A DNA stretch of 64,000 nt from Apoderus coryli. Lineage: Eukaryota > Arthropoda > Insecta > Coleoptera > Attelabidae. The translations under genes and the position numbers were made by a program. The stretch covers positions 11,015,135-11,079,134 of the forward strand of contig OU452202.1 in the NCBI GenBank assembly GCA_911728435.2. The letters run 5' to 3'. This document shows, piece by piece, positions 1-18,633 of this stretch. Under the pieces are notes generated by a model that was not told where the DNA came from, did not search any database, and saw only the letters and a program-made list of their open reading frames with translations. Position 1 is the first letter of the stretch, and each line of letters starts with the position of its first letter.

Positions 1-899
1 CTGGTACGAAATCGAGATTTTTAGAAAATGAAAATTTAACAGAACGTGGCTCTCCTAATACATTGATTCACCTCTTCAAACTTATGTGTTCCTGGTACGA
101 AATCGTGATTTTTAGAAAATGCAAATTTAGCAGAATGTGGCTCTCCTAATACATTGATTCACCTCTTAAAACTTATGTGTTCCTGGTACGAAATCGAAAT
201 TTTTAGAAAATGAAAATTTAACAGAATGTGGCTCTCCTACATTGATTCACCTCTTCAAACTTATGTGGTCCTGGTACGAAATCGTGATTTTTAGAAAATG
301 CAAATTTAGCAGAATGTGGCTCTCCTAATACATTGATTCACCTCTTCAAACTTATGTGTTCCTGGTACGAAATCGTGATTTTTAGAAAATGCAAATTTCG
401 CAGAATGTGGCTCTCCTAATACATTGATTCACCTCTTCAAACTTATGTGTTCCTGGTACGAAATCGTGATTTTTAGAAAATGCAAATTTAGCAGAATGTG
501 GCTCTCCTAATACATTGATTCACCTCTTAAAACTTATGTGTTCCTGGTACCAAATCGTGATTTTTAGAAATTGAATTTTAACGAAGTCTCCTGATACTTT
601 ATATTCACCTCTTCAAACTTATGTGTTCCTGGTACGAAATCAAGATTTTTAGAAAATGAAAATTTAACAGAACGTGGCTCTCCTAATACATTGATTCACC
701 TCTTCAAACTTATGTGTTCCTGGTACGAAAGCGTGATTTTTAGAAAATGCAAATTTAGCAGAATGTGGCTCTCCTAATACATTGATTCACCTCTTCAAAC
801 TTATGTGTTCCTGGTACCAAATCGTGATTTTTAGAAATTGAATCTTAAAGAAATTGGGCTCCTGATACTTTATATTCACCTCTTCAAACTTATGTGTTC
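1..899. repeat. 91-bp satellite, about ten tandem copies, cut by the window edge
   Basis: Units begin with ctggtacgaaatc at 1, 92, 183, 271, 362, 453, 544, 629, 720 and 811, with a decayed restart near 900. Spacing is 91 bp except for three units of 88, 85 and 89 bp. Units fall into types: those at 1, 183 and 629 share an 'aaaatttaacag' centre, those at 92, 271, 453 and 720 a 'caaatttagcag' centre (362 has ttcgcag), and those at 544 and 811 are a diverged form with 'gatactttatattc'. The array lies in a kinesin-13 intron and probably continues to the left. Confidence 0.95.
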
Positions 900-922
900 C
901 TAGTACACATGGCTCTTCCAAT

Positions 923-1309
923 TCAAATCAGGATCCACGTCACTCCCGACAATTTAGCTGACCCTGACCATGATAAGGTGGTGTTGTTAAAATTGAGGTT
1001 AAAGTTTACAGGTGTTTTATATAGGGTGAAACGTAGGGCAACAGTCTTTTTATAGTTGACAATTAATTTGTTTCTATGACACCAAGACTGAAATTCTAAA
1101 AAAGTGGCATTGATTTTGTGTAATAAAATGTTCGGATCTCTGTCACTCAGTAATATGGTTGTGTCATCAGCATACATGTACAATGTCCCCTGCGTAATGT
1201 TAGATGGAAGATCGTTCACGTATAGTAAAAAAAGAAGTGGTCCAAGTATGTATATAGTATTTATTATTCTATGGCTGTTCTCTATTTCGGTGGTGGCGGA
1301 CTGCTTCAC
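923..1309 (-). mobile_element. Non-LTR retrotransposon reverse transcriptase fragment
   Basis: An open minus-strand frame encodes the central reverse transcriptase motifs: GPLLFLLYVNDLP, then MYADDTTILL with the YADD catalytic box, then a KLIVNYKKT segment as in Jockey/CR1-like elements. Only about 125 residues survive, with no endonuclease and no start of its own. It directly abuts the 91-bp satellite and sits in a kinesin intron. The clade assignment is from general resemblance only. Confidence 0.8.
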
Positions 1310-1679
1310 ATTTGTAGGGGCAAGTGTCCCTAACTCCCGGCGTGCACGTTATAGTAAACTGTCATTTGGTCTAGTCACGCTTTAATACAAGCGACTTGCG
1401 TATCTTTACACTATTCAATCAACGATTAGGTACATTAAAAACCTAACCAAAGTTGTAAACACAACAGAACATAGACGCCACTGTCCAACTGTTGAAATAA
1501 GACTCAAATGTTTCAACAGAAATCACAGACTAGGCAAAGATCGCGCTTGCGCATTGAACAAAAGTTCCGTACTGTCAAAGACAAGTCCCTGATCGTCTGT
1601 AGTTCTGTAGGAACAAACTTACGATTTTCGGCAAAAACACATCAATATGGTTTTCGAGGGGGAACGTCAAAATCATTTT

Positions 1680-1905
1680 TAGTTGAATTTTGTGATCCAC
1701 CGCTTCAGGATACAGTTCTGTGAAGAGATTACTGGAAAAATAACAGACTATCTAAATTTGTTAAAAAATATTTGCTTTAGCGATGAATCGACATTTTTCC
1801 TGAAAGCATTTGGCAACAAAACACAAAATTCAACCAACAATGGTTATGTAATTCCCCTGAATAGCAAAAATCGACGTCTTTTTGATGGCGAGTTATTCTG
1901 GCTGG
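1680..1905 (+). mobile_element. Relic of an IS630/Tc1-like (DUF4817-type) transposase
   Basis: The plus strand encodes FCEEITGKI, then ICFSDESTFFL, then a broken NKTQN...GY segment. I recognise this order from the first catalytic aspartate region of insect transposases that carry a DUF4817 N-terminal helix-turn-helix. About 75 codons remain; N- and C-terminal parts are absent. A second relic of the same broad type sits at 61561-61932. Recognition is from memory of the family. Confidence 0.45.
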
Positions 1906-1964
1906 CAATTTTTAAAATGAAAGCACTGTATATTCAAAAATATATTGTATAAGTATTATACTTA

Positions 1965-9143
<7,179 letters not shown>

Positions 9144-10253
9144 CTGTAAATTTTGGCAAAATGTTAGTGTAGTATAAATTACATACAAAATGAATGCGCG
9201 TCGAATAAATGCGTTATCGAAATTAGACTAATTTACGTTGTTATAACCAAAATGCTTACCATAATTTGTCAAAAATGTTACAATTTTTGCCTTATGAAGA
9301 CCGCAATAACAACAAAAAACCAGTAAAACGATGAATAAAACTTCAAACATGACTCAACTAATAATACTATTTGAAAATATATTAAAACTGTATGTTTTAT
9401 TTATTTTTCTACGATGTTTGTAGAATATGTTTAATAATAATTATTATTAATATGGGCATATATGCGTAGGAGAGAATAATTTTCATGAAAAAAAAATACT
9501 TAATTCTAACACTGCATTGTTAGAATTAAGTATTATTATTACCAAATTCAGATTCTCATTAACTTTTACTGAATGTTTAAATACTCATGTTATTATTATT
9601 ATTATTACTACTCAAGTTCGGATAAAAATTAAAATAAATACGAGGGTGCTATTTTTCAGTACATAATTGTGTTAATAAATATATGAGAGTGGGGCTGTGT
9701 TAAATAAACAGTTTTTTAAACTGAATTTGTTTTGTGTTGTTTTTTCCAAGTGAACAAATTGTTAGGAAAACACGTATTCATTTTTCCATCGAACTTTTCC
9801 TCGTTCATGACCATGTGCCTGCACACATCGTATAATTTTCACATAATTTTCACATATTTTCACATATTCACATAAAATTTTTGACGATAATGATAATTTT
9901 ATTGTATTTGAAAGATATTCTGGTTATAACGTTTTAAAGTCAACGGGTTTCTTTTCGAGTAATTTGCAATAATTGAGTGTCAACATGTTTTTTCACGCTT
10001 TGGATATTACTTCTCCCAAATACTTCTGAAAATATTTTAAGAAGGATTGTAACCTTATTGGTAGGTATAGTTTATCCAAAGTTAATTTAAGATATATAAA
10101 TTTAACGGTTCTACCGGGGCTATCCGTTCCCATGCCTCTTTACATTATAAAAGGACATCGAATGCAGCGTTTTTTGATACATTTCTCCCTCGTATATAAG
10201 ACGTATAATAAATCATGCCTGCCAATAGATACCGACAGTAATAAAAATAGCTA
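9144..10253. other. Kinesin intron or upstream sequence, no gene recognised
   Basis: AT-rich non-coding DNA. A perfect 14-bp inverted repeat with a 6-bp loop lies at about 9498-9531 (acttaattctaaca), and a short run of 'tcacatattt' repeats near 9838-9873. No further kinesin exon was found on the minus strand. Confidence 0.5.
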
Positions 10254-10584
10254 CAGTGACTGAGAAAAGTATTGGGTTAATGATTAATCGAAAAAAAAGT
10301 TTGCAAATAAATATAGATATGAATGAAACAAATAATGTTTGGCAACGTGTTATTTTCTCAGATTAATCTAAATATAATCGGATGGACATCATATGGTATG
10401 GCAAGACTTAATGTGGAATTTAAACAAGAAAATTTGTTTCCGACAGTAAAACACGATGGCAGAATATTGTAACTATGATTTCTTCAGTAGTTTTTCTTAG
10501 ATCAATAAAATGAAAGAAGATCTATCAAATTAAATAATAATTTTTAATAAAACCTCAAGTGGATGAAACTTTTTGCAGTCACTG
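10254..10584. mobile_element. Short TIR element, Tc1-like ends (331 bp)
   Basis: Ends CAGTGACTGagaaaagt (left) and CAGTGACTGcaaaaagt (right, inverted) are each bordered by TA, as for a non-autonomous Tc1/mariner element. No coding remains. Confidence 0.6.
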
Positions 10585-11340
10585 TATCAGACACGGCTTA
10601 TATACCACACAGTATACGCCACGAGCGGAACACGTTGGGCGTTTAAGCATCAAGATTTATATGTGCAAACCCAGCGTCTTCTTTTAAATATTTATCATCA
10701 GTTAAGGTCTGAAAATAATGAAGTGACGAAAGCACATATTATAAAATTTTTACGTTGTATAGAAAATGTCACTGACTAAGTGAGTAAAATTTGTTGTTAG
10801 TTTATAATATCAGAGACATATTATTATAAATGTATCTACTTATATGCATAACAAGTATTAACAATGGTATTAATTATTATAAAGGTATGTTCCTTGCTGT
10901 TCGAGCACGGACTAGGTACGTGTGCATCTATGTCTAAACTTCTAAAAACAAAAACAGTCTTTTTCAGCGTAGGTTTATATATTGCCGTGTTAGAGCGGCA
11001 AGGAAACATACAGTATACTTTTATACAAATGAACACACAATTGTTAATACATAAAGGATTTTTAAAATATCGTAGGACATGTATTGTTATGAAGAGTTAA
11101 AAGGGTGCGCCTATGGACGGCTTCGGTCGGTATTAACATTACAAAGGGATATCGAGTTGAGGCTTTTTATATCATTTTTAACTAAAATTAGAAAGACTAT
11201 ACTGTTTTATTTTTTTGTAAAAAATGGCAAATTTGTAAGTTTGCATGCAGAATACAGACAATATGCAGAAAAACTTCCCACCAGATATGTATCGAATAGA
11301 AAACCTATTCGTTTCAGACAAAAAACATAATATATATTAT
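10585..11340 (+). other. Short unassigned open frames
   Basis: Three plus-strand frames (10573-10779, 10864-11100, 11079-11330; 68, 78 and 83 codons) follow one another with no recognised domain, no convincing splice sites joining them, and base composition like the surroundings. They may be chance or remnants of an element; I do not call a gene. Confidence 0.3.
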
Positions 11341-11427
11341 TTGTTTTTTATATTTTGTTAAAATATGTTTTATATTTTGTTAAAATATTTTTTATATTTT
11401 GTTAAAATATTTTTTATATTTTGTTAA
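11340..11427. repeat. 22-bp minisatellite, four copies
   Basis: Four tandem copies of a unit containing tttatattttgttaaaata, with single-base differences. It is followed by unique AT-rich sequence. Confidence 0.85.
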
Positions 11428-12118
11428 AATGAATTTTTCGATCAATTGATTTTGTTGTATTCTTAAGACGATTTAGGCAAAATTGAACTGTAGGTCTGTG
11501 TGCGTGTTATGTTTTCGTTGATTCTTGTGTAAGTGTATATTTTTGACAAATCTCGTATAATATTTGGAACTAATTTGAAAATTATTTAATTTGTACCACT
11601 ATATTTTCACACATGTATCTTCTTCTAGTTAATGTGTCTGAAGGTACAATTATTGTGATATTTGCAAAACGAAATAAATTGAAAGTACCTGGTAAAAAAG
11701 TTCTTTTTTAATGTTAAAATGGTAATTTATCAATATTTGTAGTTATAATGAATATGATCACAAATTTAAATCATAATTGTCAAAAAATAGACAAAATGAT
11801 GTGAGTGTGTACTTTCAAAAACTAACATAAATTTATATTGGTGACTGTTCTGTGCGTATATACATACCATAATTTCGATAGTGATTATAACAGAATCTTA
11901 CACAAAGTAAATCAACATTCACTAAATTTTTGTTCTCGTCAACTCTTATGTTAATAAAGTAATTTCGATCAACATTTTCCGGGATATGGTTTTTCATCAT
12001 AATATATTTTTTTATCCGTGCTTTTTAGAAGTTTTTCACATACTGTTGATACGAGTAGCGTATTATATTCTAATAGTAATAAGATATTAAAATTAAAATC
12101 AAAAGTTATTTTACTTAC

Positions 12119-12158
12119 TGGAAGAATCATGTACAAGTAGAAACTTTTGTAGGAACAT
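12119..12158 (-). CDS. Candidate alternative first coding exon for kinesin-13
   Basis: ATG at 12158 opens MFLQKFLLVHDSS and ends one base into a codon at a strong donor (TCCA|GTAAGT). That phase would join exactly to the kinesin exon starting at 8962, which needs one base, skipping 9143-9085. There is no homology support, and a 40-nt exon with a good donor can arise by chance. Confidence 0.2.
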
Positions 12159-13243
12159 TTTATTAAGAGTTTAAGGAATGTCTATCAGTAGTTTTTTGTA
12201 GAACTATGAAAGTTTACAAGTAATTTTCACAATCCAAGGTTTCAATTGTTTTGTACCCTAATATGGATAGAACATAATAAAAGTAATAAAGTTATTGACC
12301 AAACATTTGAATTTTATTATCTGCCTAGTATGTGCGGAAAATCTAGAATATATAGAGTGATTCAACAAAGTAGGTACCTATACTTATTAGCTAGCTATAA
12401 AACAGTAATATTAGTAGGTATATTTTAGAAGAATGTATCTACTTATACAATCGGACGAAATAGATTATTTGTCGTTAGTAAGGGTAACTTCATATTTTGG
12501 GTTAAGTAAGCTTAGCCTCTGCTAGACTTGGCCCCGCATTCATATATGTATTGTATTTTATTTTATTATAGAATTAGATTTTTTTTCATTAAACAAATTG
12601 TCAATAAAGTCGATTTAGTAGATATTATCATATTATTATTAGTACCTATTATATTTGAACATAGTGACAGGGTGGGTAAATTTGTATGAAAATTTGTGTT
12701 AGTTTTCGGATCTGCTCTATCCAGATAAAATTTTGAGTGATGCGACGTTGACATGTCTGCTGATTGAAACATAAGGGTAGGTACTCGTTATTATGGAAAT
12801 AACGAAGTTGTCCTATGTTTCTATGCCTATGTACGACATGACCTATATTTTATTGCATATCATTGAGACACCTATTATATATACCCACTTCCTAATCCTA
12901 ATTTGCAACCATATAGGTACTTTTAAAATGTAGATTATCGCCTACTCTGGCCCTCTAGGTAAACTAAATTTAAAAAATTTCCCATTTTAGTTATCCAGCT
13001 CTTTTAATAAGACACTCAACGTGAATCACTATACATTGTCGTGTACTCGTATAACTCAAAGTAAGTAGTTGGTTCTATGCCAATTATTAGCATTTTGCAA
13101 AAATAGAAAAAATCATACAATTATAAATTTAAAAAAATTGTGATATTTTATATAAAAATTATTATTAGTAGGTATCTACGTCTAAACTATTGTGTAAAAA
13201 TAATCTTTTGAAAAATAATTCGTAATCACAACTAAAAAAATTT

Positions 13244-13315
13244 CTCCACGGCGGGGAATCGAACCCCGGTCTCCCGCGTGACAGGCGGGGATACTCACCA
13301 CTATACTACCGAGGA
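13244..13315 (-). tRNA. tRNA-Asp (GTC)
   Basis: The minus strand folds into a full cloverleaf: D arm with AGTGGTGA loop, anticodon stem CCCGC/GCGGG with GTC in the loop CTGTCAC, T arm with GGTTCGATTCC, and discriminator G. It matches the common eukaryotic tRNA-Asp. One oddity is a T:T mismatch at the fourth acceptor pair, where the usual gene has T:G; this could mark a decaying copy. No intron. It lies just upstream of a 253-bp tandem repeat. Confidence 0.93.
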
Positions 13316-13371
13316 CTTGTTAAACTATAATTCTAAGGCAGTAAATAATATAATTTCCACACTAGTAGCGT

Positions 13372-14045
13372 ACGTAGTACGTACTGCTTTCTATTGCAGT
13401 TTGGCGGAAGATTTAGAATGCTTTTTTCATGTTTATTTTTTCTTCAAAGAAACGTCAATCAATATTCTAACATACTATGATGAAGCCCCAAAGCCGAATC
13501 TTATCATTATCTATTCGAAATCCAAATAATTACTTTTGTTGATTTCCTAGATTTTGACATAAACTTGTGAAGCGTTTTTGGCTTTGGCAAACGATTTTGA
13601 TTATTATTATTTTGGCTAACAATAGAGGCATACGTACTGCTTTCTATTGCAGTTTGGCGGAAGATTTAAAATGCTTTTTTCATGTTTATTTTTTCTTCAA
13701 AGAAACGTCAAGCTATATTCTAACATACTATGATGAAGCCAAAGCCGAATCTTATCCTTATCTAGTCGCAATCCAAATAATTACTTTTGTTGATTTCCTA
13801 GATTATGACATAAACTTTTGAAGCGTTTTTGGCTTTGGCAAACGATTTTGATTATTATTATTTTGGCTAACAGAATAGAAGCGTACGTACTACTTTCTAT
13901 TGCAGTTTGGCGGAATATTTAAAATGCTTTTTTCACGTTTATTTTTTCTTCAAAGAAACGTCAATCAATATTCTAACTTACTATGATGAAGCCAATGCCG
14001 AATCTTATCATTATCTAGTCGAAATCCAAATAATTACTTGTGTTG
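13372..14045. repeat. 253-bp tandem repeat, about 2.6 copies
   Basis: Units containing acgtactgctttctattgca recur at 13379, 13632 and 13885, exactly 253 bp apart. Each has the same block through 'aaacgtcaa' and 'catactatgatgaagcc', and a linker with ttattattattttggctaac. The short open frames in each unit (KCFFHVYFFFKETS) are a by-product of repetition. The third unit breaks into a retrotransposon relic near 14045. Confidence 0.9.
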
Positions 14046-15578
14046 CAAACCATACAAAAACTATGAGGGTCAATCTGAGTAAATACCTACTATCAGTAAT
14101 GCGTTCTAAAGCTGACTTGAGACTTGAAAAAAAGCTTTATTTGGAGAGATTGCCAGTAAGAAATATTAAGAAAACCTGACAGGCACTGAGGGCCATGAAC
14201 ATCAAGGCTGCGGGAAGTACTGATATACCTCTTGATATTTCAGGTGTTGACGAGATTAATGCATTTTCCTCGCAGGTGTTGCAAAACAACTCTAATACCA
14301 TTTGCCGTGACCAAATAAACTTTTGTTCAGATAATACATGGAATCAAGATAAGAATTTTTCCTTCAGGCTGACTATACTGAATCTGCGAGTATCAGAGTG
14401 GTTTCAGGGCTGGTTATAGTACTGCAGTTTCACTCGCTAGTGTTACCGATGACATCATACGGGCCCGGGATAATAATTTAAATGCAATGCTTGTCTTGTT
14501 AGATTTCACAAAAGCCTTTGGACACTATCGTATTAATTAGAAACTATTGATAGCTAAGTTAAGGTATTATGGTTTCGATGATATGGCTGTGCTTTTGGTG
14601 GAATCCTATGTGTCGTCGTGAAAACTACATTTTCAACCCAAACTGACATTACGTCTGGTGTTCCACACGGTTCAGTATTAGGTCCTCTTATTTACACATC
14701 TGACATATTAAAATCTTTGTTCCGTGTATGCGTATGCTAACGATACACAGATTTGTTGTTCATTTAGCACTGACGATTACGAGGGAGCTCTACGTGAACT
14801 TAATTCTGACCTGGATAATATATTCTTGCTGTCTAGGAAGCACAACTTGCATTTAAACCCTGCTAAATCTTATATCTTGCTTTTTGGAAGCAAAAACAAC
14901 ACTCATTTTCTACTTCACAATTTTAGGGTTGTTATAGATGATAAGCCTGTACAGTTTGTGAAATCTGCTAAAAACTTAGGTATTCTCTTGGATTCTGATT
15001 TCAGATGTCGTAATTATGTAACAAAATCAATACAAAAGTCAGTCTTTGGTTTGAAACTTCTTTATTCTAATAGACATGTTTTGAATACTACTTTGCGGAA
15101 ATATGTATGTGAATCGTTGGTTTTATCTAACTTTAATTATTGCGATTTTATGGGCCGCTTCTGGATTGCACTGACAGGAATAGGATACAGAAGGTGCAAA
15201 ACTTCTGTTCTAGGTTTATCAATAGTTTAAGAAAGTACACATTTTTCGTGCTATGGGTTGGCTAACTATGAAGCACCGTCGTTTGCTTCAACTTGGCAAT
15301 TTTGTACTGTGCTCCAATTAGGACTAAATTAATACAACGAAGTTATATTCATAGTCTAAATACACGCCATTTTAATAGACTTCCTATGCTGCATCACCAT
15401 ACGGCTCTTTTTCAGAGATTTTTGCTTATGTGCTTAATTGTTTTATAGGTATTTATATTTAGCTGTTCTTGAGGATTGAGTAGACTAGTTCTGAGCTAGA
15501 CTCGCCTTCATGAGCAGCATATTGGATTATGTAATGTAATTATTTGTTTGCTTTTCATAATAAAAACAATTTATTATT
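14046..15578 (+). mobile_element. Degraded non-LTR retrotransposon, 5' truncated
   Basis: Broken plus-strand frames keep the order of a Jockey/CR1-like ORF2: a pre-RT segment (DKNFSFRLT), a GFRAGYSTA-like segment near 14404, LLDFTKAFG near 14500, and YAYANDTQICC near 14730, where the catalytic YADD has become YAND. The C-terminal part follows (LHLNPAKSYILLFGS, KNLGILLDSDF). Several stops and frameshifts make it dead. The 3' end near 15570 finishes in ttattattat after an AATAAAA. Confidence 0.85.
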
Positions 15579-16440
15579 ATGGGGAAAAACGCAAATCTGA
15601 GAATAACGGAAGAGATATACATCAAGAATATCCCAGACTTTGAACTTAAAGATGCAAAAGAGAGAAACTCTGCAGGCACGAAAATAGTGGCTGCATTTAA
15701 GCCGCCCTAGTAGCCAGTCAACCACTAGTCGCGACAAGTCTCTTCTCTCTAATGATAATATATTTTTTTTATTTATCACAAAACTACCTTAAAGTAAATA
15801 TAATTCACATAATAATCACAATATTAAAAATTTAGTTTATATAACGAAAAATTTATATATTTTTTTATTTAATTTACAATAAAAATACCTATAGAAGATA
15901 TACCGAAATAAGCTTATAATCTAACTAGAGCTTGTAACCAAATTGCTTTATTTTAATTTATGTTCGAACAATGTTTGATTGCAAACTGATGATGACAATG
16001 TGGTTTTTAAGTCCATTATTTTCTTCAAATTATGGACGGAATACCGATTGTACAAGCCCCAAATGCTGTCCATATATTTACTGTTGTAATTTGTTGGCGA
16101 TAGCATAAAATCCTCTAAAACAAACACGCAAATAATTTAAATTTTTCGAAAACGTTCAAATTAAATGTTTTTTTTTTTGAATTTATGTAATTGAACTAAC
16201 TACAGCGTCGTACTTAAGACCATAGACCGGTTATCGTGATTGCAATTGAACGTTTGGGTAACACACGGTCACAATATATCGAGTCGGACCCAGCTAAAGT
16301 GTTTTAAAAGGAAATATTAATAAAAACAAAAGTTTTTTGGTTTCCATAAGTTGCAAAGTAAGTACCTACCTACAAAAATAAATTGTATTTTTGTAATGCG
16401 ACTCAACGATTTATTTATTGATTAAACCTATACATATCTA
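15579..16440. other. Intergenic, nothing recognised
   Basis: AT-rich sequence with homopolymer runs. No coding homology, no clear repeat structure. Confidence 0.5.
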
Positions 16441-16510
16441 AGGGCCGGTTTATCAATGCCTAGTTAAATAACTTAGCTAACAGATAACTAGGCATTGATA
16501 AACCGGCCCT
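16441..16510. mobile_element. 70-bp snap-back palindromic element
   Basis: Near-perfect inverted repeat: agggccggtttatcaatgcc at the left and its complement at the right, about 26-bp arms around a ~18-bp centre. It is much more GC-rich at the ends than its surroundings. Size and structure fit a minimal MITE; flanking TA/TAA is ambiguous, so the superfamily is not assigned. Confidence 0.8.
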
Positions 16511-16617
16511 AAGTATACGAAATGCATTGTGCATTGGTACTTATGTTTTCTTTTCTTGTCTTGTTTTATTTTGTGCGGTAGTTTAAAAGAGGTTTTATTA
16601 TAGTATATTAAGTATAA

Positions 16618-17335
16618 AGGGCGGTAAAGCATTCGTTGCAGCCCGCCGCTGTATATAGACGCACGAGTGAGCGAAGCGAGCGAGGGCAGCTATACAGCGA
16701 AGGGCTGCAGCGGCTTTACCGCCAGTGGTGCTTACAACTGTTTTTCGCCTGCCTCTTCATAAATTGGAACTACAATATTAAACCAAAAGAACTTTATTTT
16801 AATAATTATTACTGTTATGAACTGACAGTTTTTGACAGAAATTAATGGGAGTATTTTTTGACGTACATGATAATAGGCGTTATCCTTTGACAAACTCAGA
16901 TCAGATAAACTTATGTGACAGGCTCACATGTCAGTGTTGCGTATTTTAAATGTAGAAAGAAACTGTCAAATTATTATCGTGAGTGTGTACGCTATAGAAA
17001 TTTGATTTTAGAATCTTAGGTATATTTCGGTACTACAATAATAATTAAAAAGTGATTACTAATTAATAATGGACAAATTTAAATAATTAAATGAGTTTAG
17101 CGGAATGGCAGACGAATACCTAAGTAAACTTTCTCAATTAATTGTCAACTTATCCTCTAGATGGAATGCATATTAAGTTAAGTGAGTGAAAACTACTGAT
17201 GTGAACGTTATTATTGGAAATCTAACAGTAGCGCCATCTATGAAAAAAAAATTAAAATGAGCGGGCGCTAACTGGTCATTTACCGCCCGCATATGCGGGC
17301 GGTAAAACTCTGTTTAAGTGCAGGCAGGCGAAAAG
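16618..17335. mobile_element. Composite foldback element with GCGGTAAA palindromes
   Basis: The left part (16618-16723) is an inverted repeat with ggcggtaaagc outside, gcagccc and tatacagc inside, and a gcgaagcgagcgag centre. The right part holds a perfect 28-bp palindrome at 17279-17306 built on accgcccgcatatgcgggcg. Just inside the left part and just outside the right palindrome sit inverted tttttcgcctgcct (16741) and aggcaggcgaaaa (17323). Shared GCGGTAAA ends suggest one element with nested inverted repeats. No transposase. Confidence 0.6.
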
Positions 17336-17534
17336 AGTATTTAGGAGTATCTTACATCCATTGAGGTGGGAGGAGACGCTATACGTTATCAAAAGCGGGT
17401 ACAGGTAGGCCATATTGGTATGCCACCTGTGTCATTTGACATGCTTTCATGATGATAGTGTTATTTAAGAGTATTTTACAAGTTTTCTTAAGTTTTTCGT
17501 TGTGTTTTGGAGGGTTATTTAACAATATACTATA

Positions 17535-17611
17535 ATGGTGTCCTGGGCTGTGCGTAGTTGCAGTAGTAGAAGTGAAATCGACAAGAAAATATCAGGAATA
17601 ACGTTTCATAG
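17535..17611 (+). CDS. Putative THAP-like zinc-finger first exon (orphan)
   Basis: ATG at 17535 gives MVSWAVRSCSSRSEID and ISGITFHR, ending two bases into a codon at donor CATAG|GTATGT. The pattern (C..C near the N-terminus, then G-x-T/S-F-H-R just before an intron) is that of THAP domain first exons, as in domesticated P-element-like proteins. The first expected cysteine is tryptophan here, which would break the zinc site. No downstream THAP exon was found before 18245. It is likely a relic or a diverged transposon exon. Confidence 0.4.
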
Positions 17612-18245
17612 GTATGTATTAAATATTGTAAACATTGTACATGGACGTATTCAGGCTTTATATGTAGGCGACTAAATACGTTAATACCAGGATGTATTAT
17701 TTAAGTAAAAATTAAGTAGATAAGTCACTTAGCAAACGGCAACATTTAAATAAAATTATTTTGTTTAAGGGGTATTAATATATAATTTATAAAGTACTAA
17801 CGTCTTTTATGCCTGTATTTTGGTATCAAATATCAATAATTACCTATATTTCAAGTGTTTTGTACACTGCTGAACATTTCAAATAAAGTATAAAGTATAA
17901 ACCCAAGCTGCGAATTAAAAAACAAAAACGTTAACAAAAATAGCCAATGCGGCTCTGGAGAATCCGCCATATTGGTATGCGATTACGCCCCACCCAATGC
18001 ACCCGTTTGTGTACAATGTAAAATAATGCTTATAGCAGCTCCTTATATCTCAATGCTTACATCCCATTTAAAATGCAGGAGCTTTGATTTGAAAGCTCCC
18101 AGCAGCTTTTTAGCTGCGCGAAAAGTGAGTACCTAGCAGAGTTGCAAACAACCATAACAATTATTGCAGGACGAGAAAACATCTAAATACATAACTGAGA
18201 TTACAATGTAAAATATGCAACGTACGGAAGAAACCGTATACCATT

Positions 18246-18633
18246 GTGGGTATGAAAAACACACAGTCTCTCTTCACTTTTATTGTCCATAAATTTCATA
18301 ACATTTTTTATAAGGGGACATGTTTCGAAAATATAAAATTTCCATCTTTACGACAACAAGAACAATGCTATACAACAAATCGCAACAAATTTTTATTTTT
18401 TTTTTTATTTTAACCGATTTCTGATGTCCACAATAATTTTATTTTGTTCAATTGAATATATCTGTGATGTTTTGAGACATTGTTGCGATTGTGATGTTGT
18501 ATAGCATTCTTCTAGTTGGGCTGAAGGGGGAAATTTTATAATTTTGAAACATGTCCCCGTATTGAATTGTTTATAATATTTTTGGACACTAAAAGTTAAA
18601 AGTGAAGAGAGACTACATGTTTTTCATACCCAC
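18246..18633. mobile_element. Foldback element with ~150-bp arms
   Basis: The left arm starts gtgggtatgaaaaac; the right arm ends with its complement (gtttttcatacccac). Matching inner blocks include the inverted ggggacatgtttc pair and the aatgctatacaaca / tgttgtatagcatt pair, so arms reach about 150 bp around an ~80-bp centre. Non-coding. Confidence 0.85.

Noticed and set aside
11340..11427. CRISPR-like short regular repeats
   Set aside because: Head-to-tail 22-bp copies with no spacers, in a eukaryotic genome.
13278..14179. Three similar open frames encoding KCFFHVYFFFKETS
   Set aside because: They are the same 253-bp repeat unit translated three times; no conserved family and the frames differ in extent.
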